Below, one piece after another: positions 1-5,512 of a stretch of 5,512 nt of DNA; position 1 is the first letter of the stretch; each line of letters starts with the position of its first letter. Position numbers and translations under genes: made by a program. The notes beneath the pieces were generated by a model. That model had not been told where the DNA came from. It saw only the letters and a program-made list of their open reading frames with translations, and did no database searches. The stretch is from CAZAMT01 sp964486145 (lineage in GTDB: Bacteria > Bacteroidota > Bacteroidia > Bacteroidales > JAAAOM01): NCBI GenBank assembly GCA_964486145.1, contig CAZAMT010000282.1:1-5512 (forward strand), given 5' to 3'.

Positions 1-74
1 CCTTTCATTAATACTAGTTTTTTCATACCTTTGGAAAGATTTTAGTTTAACAAAATAAAAATCAAATTAGCTCT

Positions 75-113
75 AAACGGGAGATGTTACCGCATTTCCC
101 GTTTTTTGTTTTT
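75..113 (+). terminator. Rho-independent terminator, plus orientation
   Basis: An 8-bp perfect stem, AAACGGGA (75-82) with TCCCGTTT (97-104), extends inward by a G-T wobble and ATG/CAT pairs, giving about 12 bp around a 6-nt loop. It runs straight into TTTTTTGTTTTT on the plus strand. On the minus strand the T-run after the stem is short, so the best reading is termination of a plus-strand gene ending left of the window, convergent with the FecR gene. It could still act weakly in both directions. Confidence 0.75.
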
Positions 114-128
114 AGAAAAAAATTGGTG

Positions 129-172
129 AATTCCGTTCTCCTGAATGCGAACTACCAGGAGGTGAATTTTTT
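129..172 (+). terminator. Possible second hairpin terminator between convergent genes
   Basis: Paired arms AATTC (129-133)/GAATT (164-168) and CTCCTG (138-143)/CAGGAG (156-161) enclose a 12-nt loop, with a small internal loop between the two helices. A T-run (167-172) overlaps and follows the 3' arm on the plus strand. On the minus strand the stem is followed after four bases by another T-run (revcomp of 117-122), so it may also end the FecR transcript. It is weaker than the hairpin at 75-113. The rest of 1-237 shows no gene that I can support. Confidence 0.4.
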
Positions 173-237
173 CAATGATTAGGTTTTTTTCATAATTTCA
201 ATTTTAGTTAGACAATACGAAAGACCTGTAACCACCA

Positions 238-1371
238 CTACTTAATGGTAATCAGGTTTTCCTCAATATTGTGTTTATAATCAAATGCATGCGTTAGTTT
301 TAGTGCGTACAATGCCTGCTCAATGGTTTCATTTTTAAAACTGGCAGTAAACCTTAAACTGGCTAGTTTGGGGTTCTTTATTTCTAATTTTACATTATAC
401 CAGCGTTCCATCCTCACCAGGATATTCTCAAATTTTTCATCTTTAAATTTCAAGTATCCATTTCTCCAGGATGTATATAGATGAGTATCAATATCTTCCT
501 TAATAAACAAATGTTCCTTTCTAACTAATTTTTGGAAACCATTGATATTTCCCTGTTCTTGTTCATCCTGAGGATTAATGTTATCCACGGTAAGTTTGCC
601 GTCTTTTTTTACAAATATGGCTTTTTCATTTGGGGAGAGCGCTGCAATGCTCATCAGCCTGTCATTCGTTTCTTTTTCAATGACAACCGATCCCTCTTCA
701 AGGGTTGTTTCTATCGTGCCTTCCTCCGGATAGGATTTCAGGTTAAATTGGGTACCCAATACTTTGATTTGAATATCCGAAGTTTTTACCCTGAAATAAT
801 CATTTTCCCCTTTTTTGGTTACATTAAAATAAGCTTCCCCTGTCAGGTAAACGGTTCGTTTTCCTGTATAAAAGTCCGGCAGCATCTTTAATTTGCTACC
901 GCCATTTAGCCAGACTTTACTACCATCGGGAAGTAACACCTCCGACCGGGAACCCATATTCGCTTCAATCAGAATGGTATCGTTGTACACCACTGCATTA
1001 AAGCTTGCTGCATTGGAATTGCCACTTTTCGTATAAGTTGAAGTGATATACATGATGAATGCACCGAGCCCCACCGCGATAAAAACCACGGCCGCCCGCG
1101 TTAAAGCAGCAACCTGTTGTTTTCGGTGAATGTGCCTGTAATCCTTCCTTAACGCGTCCATTCTGCTTAATATATTGTTCCAAACCCTGGCCCTTCCTTT
1201 CATTGTATTACTATCTTCGGATCGTGAGATAACCCAGGCTGTTTTGATTTCTTCAAATGCCAGCATGTTTTCATCAGATTCATTCAGCCAACCCTCAAAT
1301 CTCTCCAACTCTTCCGGGGAAATAGTTCCTATGAGATATTTTACTATTAATTCCTTATTATGGTCTTTCAT
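238..1371 (-). CDS. FecR-family anti-sigma factor (inner-membrane)
   Basis: This is probably a single-pass inner-membrane regulator that holds an ECF sigma factor in the cytoplasm and senses a periplasmic signal. Numbering from the chosen start (377 aa), the cytoplasmic N-terminal part is about residues 1-85 and begins KELIVKYLIGTISPEELERF, the usual opening of Bacteroidota FecR proteins. One membrane helix lies at about 91-109 (AAVVFIAVGLGAFIMYI). The periplasmic FecR domain, about 138-233, contains LPDGSKVWLNGGSKL and LTGEAYFNV. A DUF4974-like C-terminal domain, about 301-376, contains SWRNGYLKF and ERWYNVKLEI. The linker between these last two domains looks somewhat long and is rich in Q, E and N. 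The frame stays open back to an ATG at 1482, but those 37 extra codons precede the conserved opening and are AT-rich, so I start at 1371. An ATG at 1380 is almost as good. No Shine-Dalgarno is visible. The natural partner is the sigma factor at 1817-2428, but the 445-bp gap is unusual for such a pair. Confidence 0.93.
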   Translation of the reverse strand: MKDHNKELIVKYLIGTISPEELERFEGWLNESDENMLAFEEIKTAWVISRSEDSNTMKGRARVWNNILSRMDALRKDYRHIHRKQQVAALTRAAVVFIAVGLGAFIMYITSTYTKSGNSNAASFNAVVYNDTILIEANMGSRSEVLLPDGSKVWLNGGSKLKMLPDFYTGKRTVYLTGEAYFNVTKKGENDYFRVKTSDIQIKVLGTQFNLKSYPEEGTIETTLEEGSVVIEKETNDRLMSIAALSPNEKAIFVKKDGKLTVDNINPQDEQEQGNINGFQKLVRKEHLFIKEDIDTHLYTSWRNGYLKFKDEKFENILVRMERWYNVKLEIKNPKLASLRFTASFKNETIEQALYALKLTHAFDYKHNIEENLITIK

Positions 1372-1510
1372 TTTTCGCATTGTTATAGAATAGACGTTTA
1401 TAAAAGTATTTACCGTAGGTTTGTTTTTAATTTTTTTTGGATATAAATAACAAGTTATGTTAGTATTCAATATTTTATTCATCTCTATTGTCTATACCAA
1501 ATCTGATAAT

Positions 1511-1659
1511 CAGCATTTATCCCTCTGTCAGAGGGGGATTACAGGGGGTGAGGGTAGGAATTTAAGGTATCCCCCTTTGTGTTCCGTTTAGGCGGATAGG
1601 TTCTCTCGTTCAGGCGGAGAAAAAACAGCACGAAAGGGGGATCTGTGATAAATGATAAT
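1511..1659. repeat. MITE-like palindromic intergenic repeat
   Basis: Terminal inverted repeats CATTTATC (1514-1521) and GATAAATG (1647-1654) bracket about 141 bp. Inside, ATCCCCCTTTGTG (1569-1581) pairs with CACGAAAGGGGGAT (1629-1642) with one extra base. The same arm can instead pair with AGGGGGAT at 1532-1539. A small hairpin CCCTCT-GTC-AGAGGG lies at 1521-1535. Two direct copies of GTTYAGGCGGAKA sit at 1586-1598 and 1608-1620. TGATAAT occurs on both sides (1504-1510 and 1653-1659) and may be a target duplication, though the right copy overlaps the terminal repeat by 2 bp. There is no coding capacity. The C5/G5 arms resemble dispersed repeats I recall from Bacteroidota genomes. Copy number in this genome cannot be seen from one window. 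Confidence 0.65.
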
Positions 1660-1717
1660 GCTTTGGCCTTCATGGATAAAGTCCTTTCAGTACTGTTTTC
1701 TGTTAGAAATTTATTTC

Positions 1718-1741
1718 ACGCAAAGTCGCTAAGACGCAAAG
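1718..1741. repeat. Three-unit octamer tandem repeat (CGCAAAG type)
   Basis: Three adjacent 8-bp units, ACGCAAAG, TCGCTAAG and ACGCAAAG, differ only by A/T at position 1 and A/T at position 5. This is a familiar intergenic motif in Bacteroidota and some other phyla, usually found outside genes. Its function is not established to my knowledge. It is separate from the palindromic element 60 bp to the left. Confidence 0.7.
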
Positions 1742-1816
1742 AGCTTTTAAGAAAAATTCCCGCTTTGGAGGGACAGGTTGTGTATGTTGAAACTTTGTCA
1801 TGGGTGTTTCATTGCA

Positions 1817-2428
1817 TCAGTTGAACAAAACCTGGATGGATAATAAAAAATAAAACAGTATTAAAAAGTCATAATGCTTTGATAGTACCTCTCTTAATTT
1901 TGAAAGTGCTGTACCCATATGTTTTTCAACGGTGTTTTCAGAAATATTCAAACGGTGAGCAATTTCTTTGTTCTTGAGTTTAAAATAGCGGCTAAGTTTG
2001 AAAACTTTCCTGCATTTTCGGGGCAATGCCGCAACAGCCTTGTCAATGGATGCTTTTAATTCCTTTTTTTGAAAAGTATCTGATTCCAGAACTTTAAATA
2101 ATTCGTAACCAGATTCAATTCGGTTTTTATGTTCTATCTTGATTTTGTAATTTTCTCTCACATTCTTTTTCCGGATAAAATCAAGGCTGGCATTTCGGGC
2201 GGAGGTTAATAAATAGGATTTGAATGATACTTCCATAGATAATGTTTCACGCTTCTCCCAAATGGTAACAAAAATATCCTCAATTACATCTTCGACAAAC
2301 AACCTGTTCTCCAGAATTTCGAGAATGTAAGCATAAAGTATGTTATAATAGGTTTTGTAGATTTTTTCAAAAGCATTTGCATCGCCTTCTTTTAATCTTA
2401 CTAAAAGTATGTGGTCTTCAATATCCAT
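1817..2428 (-). CDS. ECF-type RNA polymerase sigma-70 factor
   Basis: This sigma factor would direct core RNA polymerase to a small regulon when released by an anti-sigma factor. At 203 aa it has the normal length for the Bacteroidetes-expanded ECF family (TIGR02985-like). Region 2 spans about residues 20-88, with the core-binding helix around FVEDVIEDIFVTIWEKR and the -10 recognition part around SYLLTSARNASLDFIRKK. Region 4 spans about 131-183, with LPRKCRKVFKLSR followed by the helix-turn-helix KEIAHRLNISENTVEKH. There is no extracytoplasmic or SnoaL-like extension. The protein ends in a hydrophobic tail (residues 187-203, FLILFYFLLSIQVLF), a feature I recall in other Bacteroidota ECF factors. 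The ATG at 2428 is the first in frame and gives a normal N-terminus. It lies 97 bp downstream of the receptor stop and only 7 bp beyond an inverted repeat. FecR downstream is the likely anti-sigma partner. Confidence 0.95.
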   Translation of the reverse strand: MDIEDHILLVRLKEGDANAFEKIYKTYYNILYAYILEILENRLFVEDVIEDIFVTIWEKRETLSMEVSFKSYLLTSARNASLDFIRKKNVRENYKIKIEHKNRIESGYELFKVLESDTFQKKELKASIDKAVAALPRKCRKVFKLSRYFKLKNKEIAHRLNISENTVEKHMGTALSKLREVLSKHYDFLILFYFLLSIQVLFN

Positions 2429-2435
2429 TCAGAAA

Positions 2436-2516
2436 CCGGTTAGGTCAGTTCACAGTTTAAAAAGCAAATTAAAGACAATTTTTTTAAAAAGTGAACTGCC
2501 TGTCCATATTAACCGG
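2436..2516 (-). promoter_or_regulatory. Large imperfect inverted repeat upstream of the sigma gene
   Basis: Three helices nest around a 17-nt loop (2464-2480). They are CCGGTTA (2436-2442) with TAACCGG (2510-2516), GG plus CAGTTCAC (2443-2453, one bulged T) with GTGAACTG plus CC (2491-2500), and TTTAAAAA (2456-2463) with TTTTTAAA (2481-2488). That is about 25 paired bases in an 81-bp span. A 9-nt bulge lies on the receptor-proximal arm. It fills almost the whole gap between the receptor stop and the sigma ATG and ends 7 bp before that ATG. In a read-through transcript it could mask the sigma start or attenuate transcription. It could also be a small mobile repeat or paired operators. A TTAATTTG box (2472-2465, one mismatch to TAnnTTTG) sits in the loop. 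The pairing is directly visible; the function is inferred. Confidence 0.6.
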
Positions 2517-2519
2517 ATC

Positions 2520-4889
2520 TTACTTTAACATATTTCCTATTTTTAATCCAACGTAAATTGTTCTTGGCATAGAAGGACCGTAAACATAACCGGGATCACG
2601 GTTTATGCCTATATCAAGATCATCCTGGTACGAATGAAGGATGTTTTTTATTCCTGTAAACACGTGCATTTTTGTTCCGTTCAACGTTAATTCGTACTCG
2701 AATTTTATTCCAAGATCATAAAACGGATTGGTTTTTCGAAGCTCACCTTCCTCGGGATTTTCAATTGCAGGACCAAAATACGGAACGTACATGCTTCCGG
2801 TATAATTTCCGGTGGCATTGATGGAGATTTTCTTTGCAACATCCCAGTCGGCCATAACAAATCCATAAACAGACGGAGATCGAATAAATTCGTTGGAATT
2901 GAATTCCTGCTCCTCATCAAATTTACCCGACTGGATTGTAATACCCGAACTTAGCTCAAATGCACCCGATGGTATAAACGACATTTCGAGGTTCGTTCCT
3001 TTAACTGAAGCCCCATCCTCTGCATTTACCCTGGTGTATATTACAGTTCCGTTTTCGTCGGGCTCGCCATATTCATTGGAGAACGGATTATTTAATCTTG
3101 TATAAAATGCTTCTGCAAGAAATTTAAAACTTACCGTGTTCCAGTTTTTATTGAAGTCAAACGATGCCATGTAACTCTGACTGGTTTCCTGTATCAAATC
3201 GGAGGAATTGCGATGCAACACTTTTCTTGAGCCTGATGTTTCAATGTGCAAATCTTCATCAAAAATCTGAGGTGCCCTGTATCCTTGCGAATAGCTTAGC
3301 CTGCCCTGAAGATTATCGCTGATATTGTAAAGCAGATTGATGCGGGGACTGAACACATCTCCTGAAACAGGTTTATTTTCCTGGCTATTATCAATGATTT
3401 CGTAATGGTCATATCGTAACCCGGCAGATGCAGTTAATTTATTCAACTTATATTCGTATTGCATGAACGAACCAAAAATAGTTAGATTTTGATCTGCCAC
3501 AATGGTATTTGACAAATGTGGAACCACGAGAGTACCATCTATCATCAAAGCATTTTCAAGGTCAGCATAACCCAGTTTTTCATCTTTCAACCAGCTTCCC
3601 TGGTTCTCAATTCCCATAAGCAGGGTTGAATTTTGAACGTTTGCTTTATACTGAGCTCCAAACTGGTAAGTTAAATCTTCTGTAAATCCGTAATCACTTA
3701 ACGATTGGAGGGCGCCGTAGTAGGAATCCCTCTCAACCTGCTGCATGGAACCATAAACGGAAAGGAGATCAACTTCCCTGAAAAACTTGTCGTAGGTTAA
3801 AGCTCCGGTGGTAATATTGTGTTCAACCGATTCAGCAATGTTGGCTTCGTGTTCGGGATAATCAAATTTATCCCCTCCCCTGCGTGTTTCACGAATATTA
3901 AAAAAATCAGCGGATATCCTGCTTCTGTGCCCAAATCTATGAAAAAACCGGGTTCCCACCGTTGTGTTTTTCAAGGAGACAAGGTCTGAAAAACCATCGT
4001 TATTTGCATCAAACGGATCCTGGTTTTTATAATTACCAAAGATTGAAACACCTGATTTATTATTGTTTGTAACCAGTGAAGAATTAAATTCAATGTTGCG
4101 CCCTGCTGCATTGTTGGCCCCATTTTGCATGCCTACCCCTTTTGAACCGGTGCTTGCTTGCAATTGATAGGAGTTGGTTATCGGGTCTTTGAGAATAACA
4201 TTAATGGTACCGGCAATGGCATTGCTGCCATACAGTGCTGATCCTCCGCCGCGAACAACCTCCACTCGTTCGATCATGTTTGAAGGAATCAGTTCAAGTC
4301 CGTAAACACCCGCAAGACCGCTAAAAATTGCACGCCCGTTTATCAATACCTGTGAATACGGGCCATCCATTCCGTTCATACGTACCTGGTTAAAACCACA
4401 ATTCTGGCAGTTATTCTCTGTGCGGAGGCCTGGAACAAAATTCAGGCTTTCATTTAGATTGGTTGACTGTGTTGAATTAAAAACTTTCGACGCGATGGTG
4501 TTTACTATTACAGATGATTCATTTCGCCTTTTCTCATTTCGGTCGCCTGTAATAACTACTTCTTCGAGGCCCAGAACATCTTCCTGAATCTCAAAATTAA
4601 CTTCAACGGTTTGGCCCGGGCTGATGGTTACCATTTGCAATCCGGATGTATATCCAACGGCACTGGTTTCAATGGTATGCGCTCCTACGGGTACATCCCC
4701 CAGGCGAAAGTGACCGGTTTCATCCGATACTGTTCCGATGGTAGTACCTTTAATAAAAATATTTACAAATGGCACATGCTCATTATTACATACAACATGA
4801 CCAACAATGTGGGCATCTGTTTTTTCTCTTGCTGAAAGTGAAAACGATACAGTTATGATCGCTACAATAAAACTTAAAATTTTTTTCAT
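2520..4889 (-). CDS. TonB-dependent outer-membrane receptor, probably for a metal or metal complex
   Basis: This is an outer-membrane beta-barrel importer energised by TonB-ExbB-ExbD, 789 aa long. A signal peptide covers residues 1-20 (cleavage after SLSA). A CarboxypepD_reg-like beta-sandwich follows at about 25-104 (IVGHVV...DETGHFRLGDVPVGAHTIETSAVGY). A TonB-box-like EEVVITG is at 109-115, and the plug domain, about 120-235, contains ERVEVVRGGGSALYGSNAIAG. The barrel runs to the C-terminus, with the late motif GPSMPRTIYVGLKIG at 771-785. The plug carries CQNCG (161-165), a cysteine pair, and the barrel carries DANNDGFSD (294-302), a calcium-loop-like sequence. There is no SusD neighbour, so a SusCD glycan system is unlikely. 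There is also no STN signalling domain between signal peptide and beta-sandwich. The 48-bp gap to the upstream His-rich protein suggests one operon and favours a transition metal, cobalamin-like or metallophore substrate, but the sequence alone does not fix it. The ATG at 4889 precedes an ideal signal peptide. Confidence 0.95.
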   Translation of the reverse strand: MKKILSFIVAIITVSFSLSAREKTDAHIVGHVVCNNEHVPFVNIFIKGTTIGTVSDETGHFRLGDVPVGAHTIETSAVGYTSGLQMVTISPGQTVEVNFEIQEDVLGLEEVVITGDRNEKRRNESSVIVNTIASKVFNSTQSTNLNESLNFVPGLRTENNCQNCGFNQVRMNGMDGPYSQVLINGRAIFSGLAGVYGLELIPSNMIERVEVVRGGGSALYGSNAIAGTINVILKDPITNSYQLQASTGSKGVGMQNGANNAAGRNIEFNSSLVTNNNKSGVSIFGNYKNQDPFDANNDGFSDLVSLKNTTVGTRFFHRFGHRSRISADFFNIRETRRGGDKFDYPEHEANIAESVEHNITTGALTYDKFFREVDLLSVYGSMQQVERDSYYGALQSLSDYGFTEDLTYQFGAQYKANVQNSTLLMGIENQGSWLKDEKLGYADLENALMIDGTLVVPHLSNTIVADQNLTIFGSFMQYEYKLNKLTASAGLRYDHYEIIDNSQENKPVSGDVFSPRINLLYNISDNLQGRLSYSQGYRAPQIFDEDLHIETSGSRKVLHRNSSDLIQETSQSYMASFDFNKNWNTVSFKFLAEAFYTRLNNPFSNEYGEPDENGTVIYTRVNAEDGASVKGTNLEMSFIPSGAFELSSGITIQSGKFDEEQEFNSNEFIRSPSVYGFVMADWDVAKKISINATGNYTGSMYVPYFGPAIENPEEGELRKTNPFYDLGIKFEYELTLNGTKMHVFTGIKNILHSYQDDLDIGINRDPGYVYGPSMPRTIYVGLKIGNMLK

Positions 4890-4937
4890 GGGTAATTTAA
4901 TAAATAAAGAATGAGAAACTAAAATTAACTATGCAAA

Positions 4938-5300
4938 TTAGAAATGAACAGGAGGTGCCCTGCCATAACGAATTTCAATTTCCCTTTTTAGTGTGGATAT
5001 GAGCGGGGTAACGATTATTTCAACGCCTTTTGTCAGAATAATAAGCAAGCCGGTTAAAAAAGCACAAAACAGAAAACTCTGAAATGTATTCAACAGAAAT
5101 AATTCGAATCCTGTATGTTCATGGTTTGAGCCTGAATTACCTGTATCCGATTTTTGATACGGATGTGCATGAACCACACTTTTTCCGTTGAAGGAATGTA
5201 CATGAATATACAAACTGTTATTTACTGCCAGGGCAACCACAAGGACAAGTAATACCAGTGAAATCGTTTTTTTTGTGCTGTTATTGTTTTTTACATTCAT
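4938..5300 (-). CDS. Small His-rich membrane protein, function unknown
   Basis: I cannot give this 120-aa protein a named function. The N-terminus is positively charged (NNNSTKK) and is followed by a hydrophobic helix at about 12-28. A 40-residue polar segment then carries three His-x-His pairs: H33/H35 (IHVH), H44/H46 (HAHPY) and H60/H62 (HEH). A second helix lies at about 67-90, followed by an amphipathic stretch and the C-terminal GRAPPVHF. By the positive-inside rule both ends are cytoplasmic and the His-rich loop faces the periplasm. Such a loop would suit binding of zinc, copper, cobalt or nickel, which is inference. Small proteins with HAHP-type and RAPP-type motifs beside TonB receptors are familiar to me from Bacteroidota, generally annotated as hypothetical. 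The 48-bp spacing to the receptor suggests co-transcription. The ATG at 5300 is the only in-frame start before the first helix. Confidence 0.85.
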   Translation of the reverse strand: MNVKNNNSTKKTISLVLLVLVVALAVNNSLYIHVHSFNGKSVVHAHPYQKSDTGNSGSNHEHTGFELFLLNTFQSFLFCAFLTGLLIILTKGVEIIVTPLISTLKREIEIRYGRAPPVHF

Positions 5301-5305
5301 GCTGA

Positions 5306-5329
5306 CAAATATACTTGCTGGTACAAGTA
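5306..5329 (-). promoter_or_regulatory. Candidate promoter box overlapping an operator-like dyad
   Basis: The sequence TATATTTG (5313 down to 5306 on the minus strand) matches the Bacteroidota -7 consensus TAnnTTTG exactly. Two bases of it overlap a perfect dyad, TACTTG-N6-CAAGTA (5312-5329). The dyad would lie in the spacer of the promoter, a typical repressor or MerR-type activator position. No good -33 TTTG is visible 19-21 bp upstream. The box ends only 5 bp before the ATG at 5300, so a transcript from it would be nearly leaderless. The true promoter may lie further upstream in 5330-5458, which is AT-rich and holds nothing else I can support. Confidence 0.4.
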
Positions 5330-5458
5330 AATGAAATCCCTATTTGTTGGTATTTTTCTTTCTACCTACAGAATTTTTAAAAGTTTCGGAAATAAAGTAC
5401 CGCTGCGAATTTAAATAAATATCGATAATAAATAAAAATTACTTTTAAATAGGGTATG

Positions 5459-5491
5459 AAAAATCCCGTTTCACTATTGCAAAACGGGATT
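5459..5491 (-). terminator. Rho-independent terminator, minus orientation
   Basis: A perfect 10-bp stem, AATCCCGTTT (5462-5471) with AAACGGGATT (5482-5491), encloses a 10-nt loop. Read on the minus strand, the 3' arm runs into five T residues (5463-5459). It would end a minus-strand gene lying to the right. A TAA at 5500-5498, preceded by codons for Leu-Asn-Ala-Glu at the window edge, could be that gene's stop. It would separate the upstream gene from the His-rich protein/receptor operon. Confidence 0.65.
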
Positions 5492-5512
5492 AATAAATTA
5501 TTCAGCATTTAA

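Larger units (their letters stand above)
1372..1816. other. 445-bp non-coding gap between sigma and anti-sigma genes
   Basis: I find no supportable gene here. The gap contains a palindromic MITE-like repeat (1511-1659) and an octamer tandem repeat (1718-1741), both listed separately. The part nearest the FecR start (1381-1480, read on the minus strand) is AT-rich and should hold any FecR promoter. It offers only a one-mismatch TAnnTTTG box, TACTTTTA at about 1401-1408, with no clear -33 partner. Without its own promoter the FecR gene would depend on read-through across the hairpins. Confidence 0.7.

Noticed and set aside
532..891. 119-codon plus-strand open frame opposite the FecR domain
   Set aside because: It lies fully antisense to well-conserved FecR sequence. 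Its translation is rich in Phe, Ile and Cys with no recognisable motif, as expected from a complementary-strand shadow.
1372..1482. N-terminal extension of the FecR gene to the ATG at 1482
   Set aside because: The extra 37 residues precede the conserved FecR opening, are encoded by AT-rich intergenic-like DNA, and would place a non-homologous tail on a normal cytoplasmic domain.
1511..1659. CRISPR array or riboswitch
   Set aside because: There are only two 13-bp direct copies 22 bp apart and no regular spacers. No cobalamin, TPP or other riboswitch core motif is recognisable. The terminal inverted repeats fit a MITE-like element better.
1751..1773. Possible sigma-gene terminator
   Set aside because: TCCC/GGGA gives only a 4-bp stem before five T residues on the minus strand, which is too weak to call.
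2705..3105. Short open frames in other frames inside the receptor barrel (minus 2705-2920, plus 2893-3105)
   Set aside because: They are shadows of the receptor coding sequence, which is continuous and motif-consistent through this stretch.
4611..4835. 74-codon plus-strand open frame at the receptor N-terminus
   Set aside because: It is antisense to the CarboxypepD_reg-like region of the receptor and shows no family resemblance or start signal.
2520..4889. SusC-type glycan receptor
   Set aside because: At 789 aa it is shorter than SusC proteins (about 1000 aa), there is no SusD gene beside it, and the plug motifs match metal or siderophore-type receptors better.
5498..5512. C-terminal end of an upstream minus-strand gene
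   Set aside because: Only four codons and a TAA are in the window. The following terminator makes it plausible, but nothing identifies a coding frame.

Overview
The window looks like chromosomal DNA from a member of the Bacteroidota. The evidence is the gene set: a TonB-dependent receptor opening with a CarboxypepD_reg-like domain, an ECF sigma factor of the Bacteroidetes-expanded type, and a FecR anti-sigma factor with a C-terminal DUF4974-like domain. The DNA is AT-rich, the starts lack Shine-Dalgarno sequences, and there is one TAnnTTTG promoter-like box. The intergenic repeats resemble those I recall from marine or anaerobic Bacteroidota (Marinilabiliales-like), but genus cannot be told from the sequence.

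All four genes lie on the minus strand, so transcription runs from right to left. At the right edge (about 5459-5491) is a hairpin terminator, probably of an upstream minus-strand gene. A 160-bp regulatory region follows, with a dyad and a TAnnTTTG box. Next come a 120-aa two-helix membrane protein with three His-x-His pairs (4938-5300) and, 48 bp on, a 789-aa TonB-dependent outer-membrane receptor (2520-4889). After a 97-bp gap filled by a large imperfect inverted repeat comes the ECF sigma factor (1817-2428). The anti-sigma factor (238-1371) follows after a 445-bp non-coding gap holding two repeat elements. The left 237 bp carry one clear and one possible rho-independent hairpin, best oriented for a plus-strand gene ending just outside the window.

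Working model (inference): the His-rich membrane protein and the receptor form an operon for uptake or handling of a metal or metal complex, and the sigma/anti-sigma pair next to them gives cell-surface-signalling-type regulation. Two things do not fit the textbook FecI-FecR-FecA circuit. The receptor lies upstream of the sigma/FecR pair instead of downstream, and it lacks the N-terminal STN signalling domain that normally contacts FecR. Either signalling uses another route, or the pair serves a different receptor elsewhere. I see no clearly novel system. The most interesting items are this regulatory arrangement, the HxH protein, the CxxC motif in the receptor plug, and the inverted repeat against the sigma start codon.
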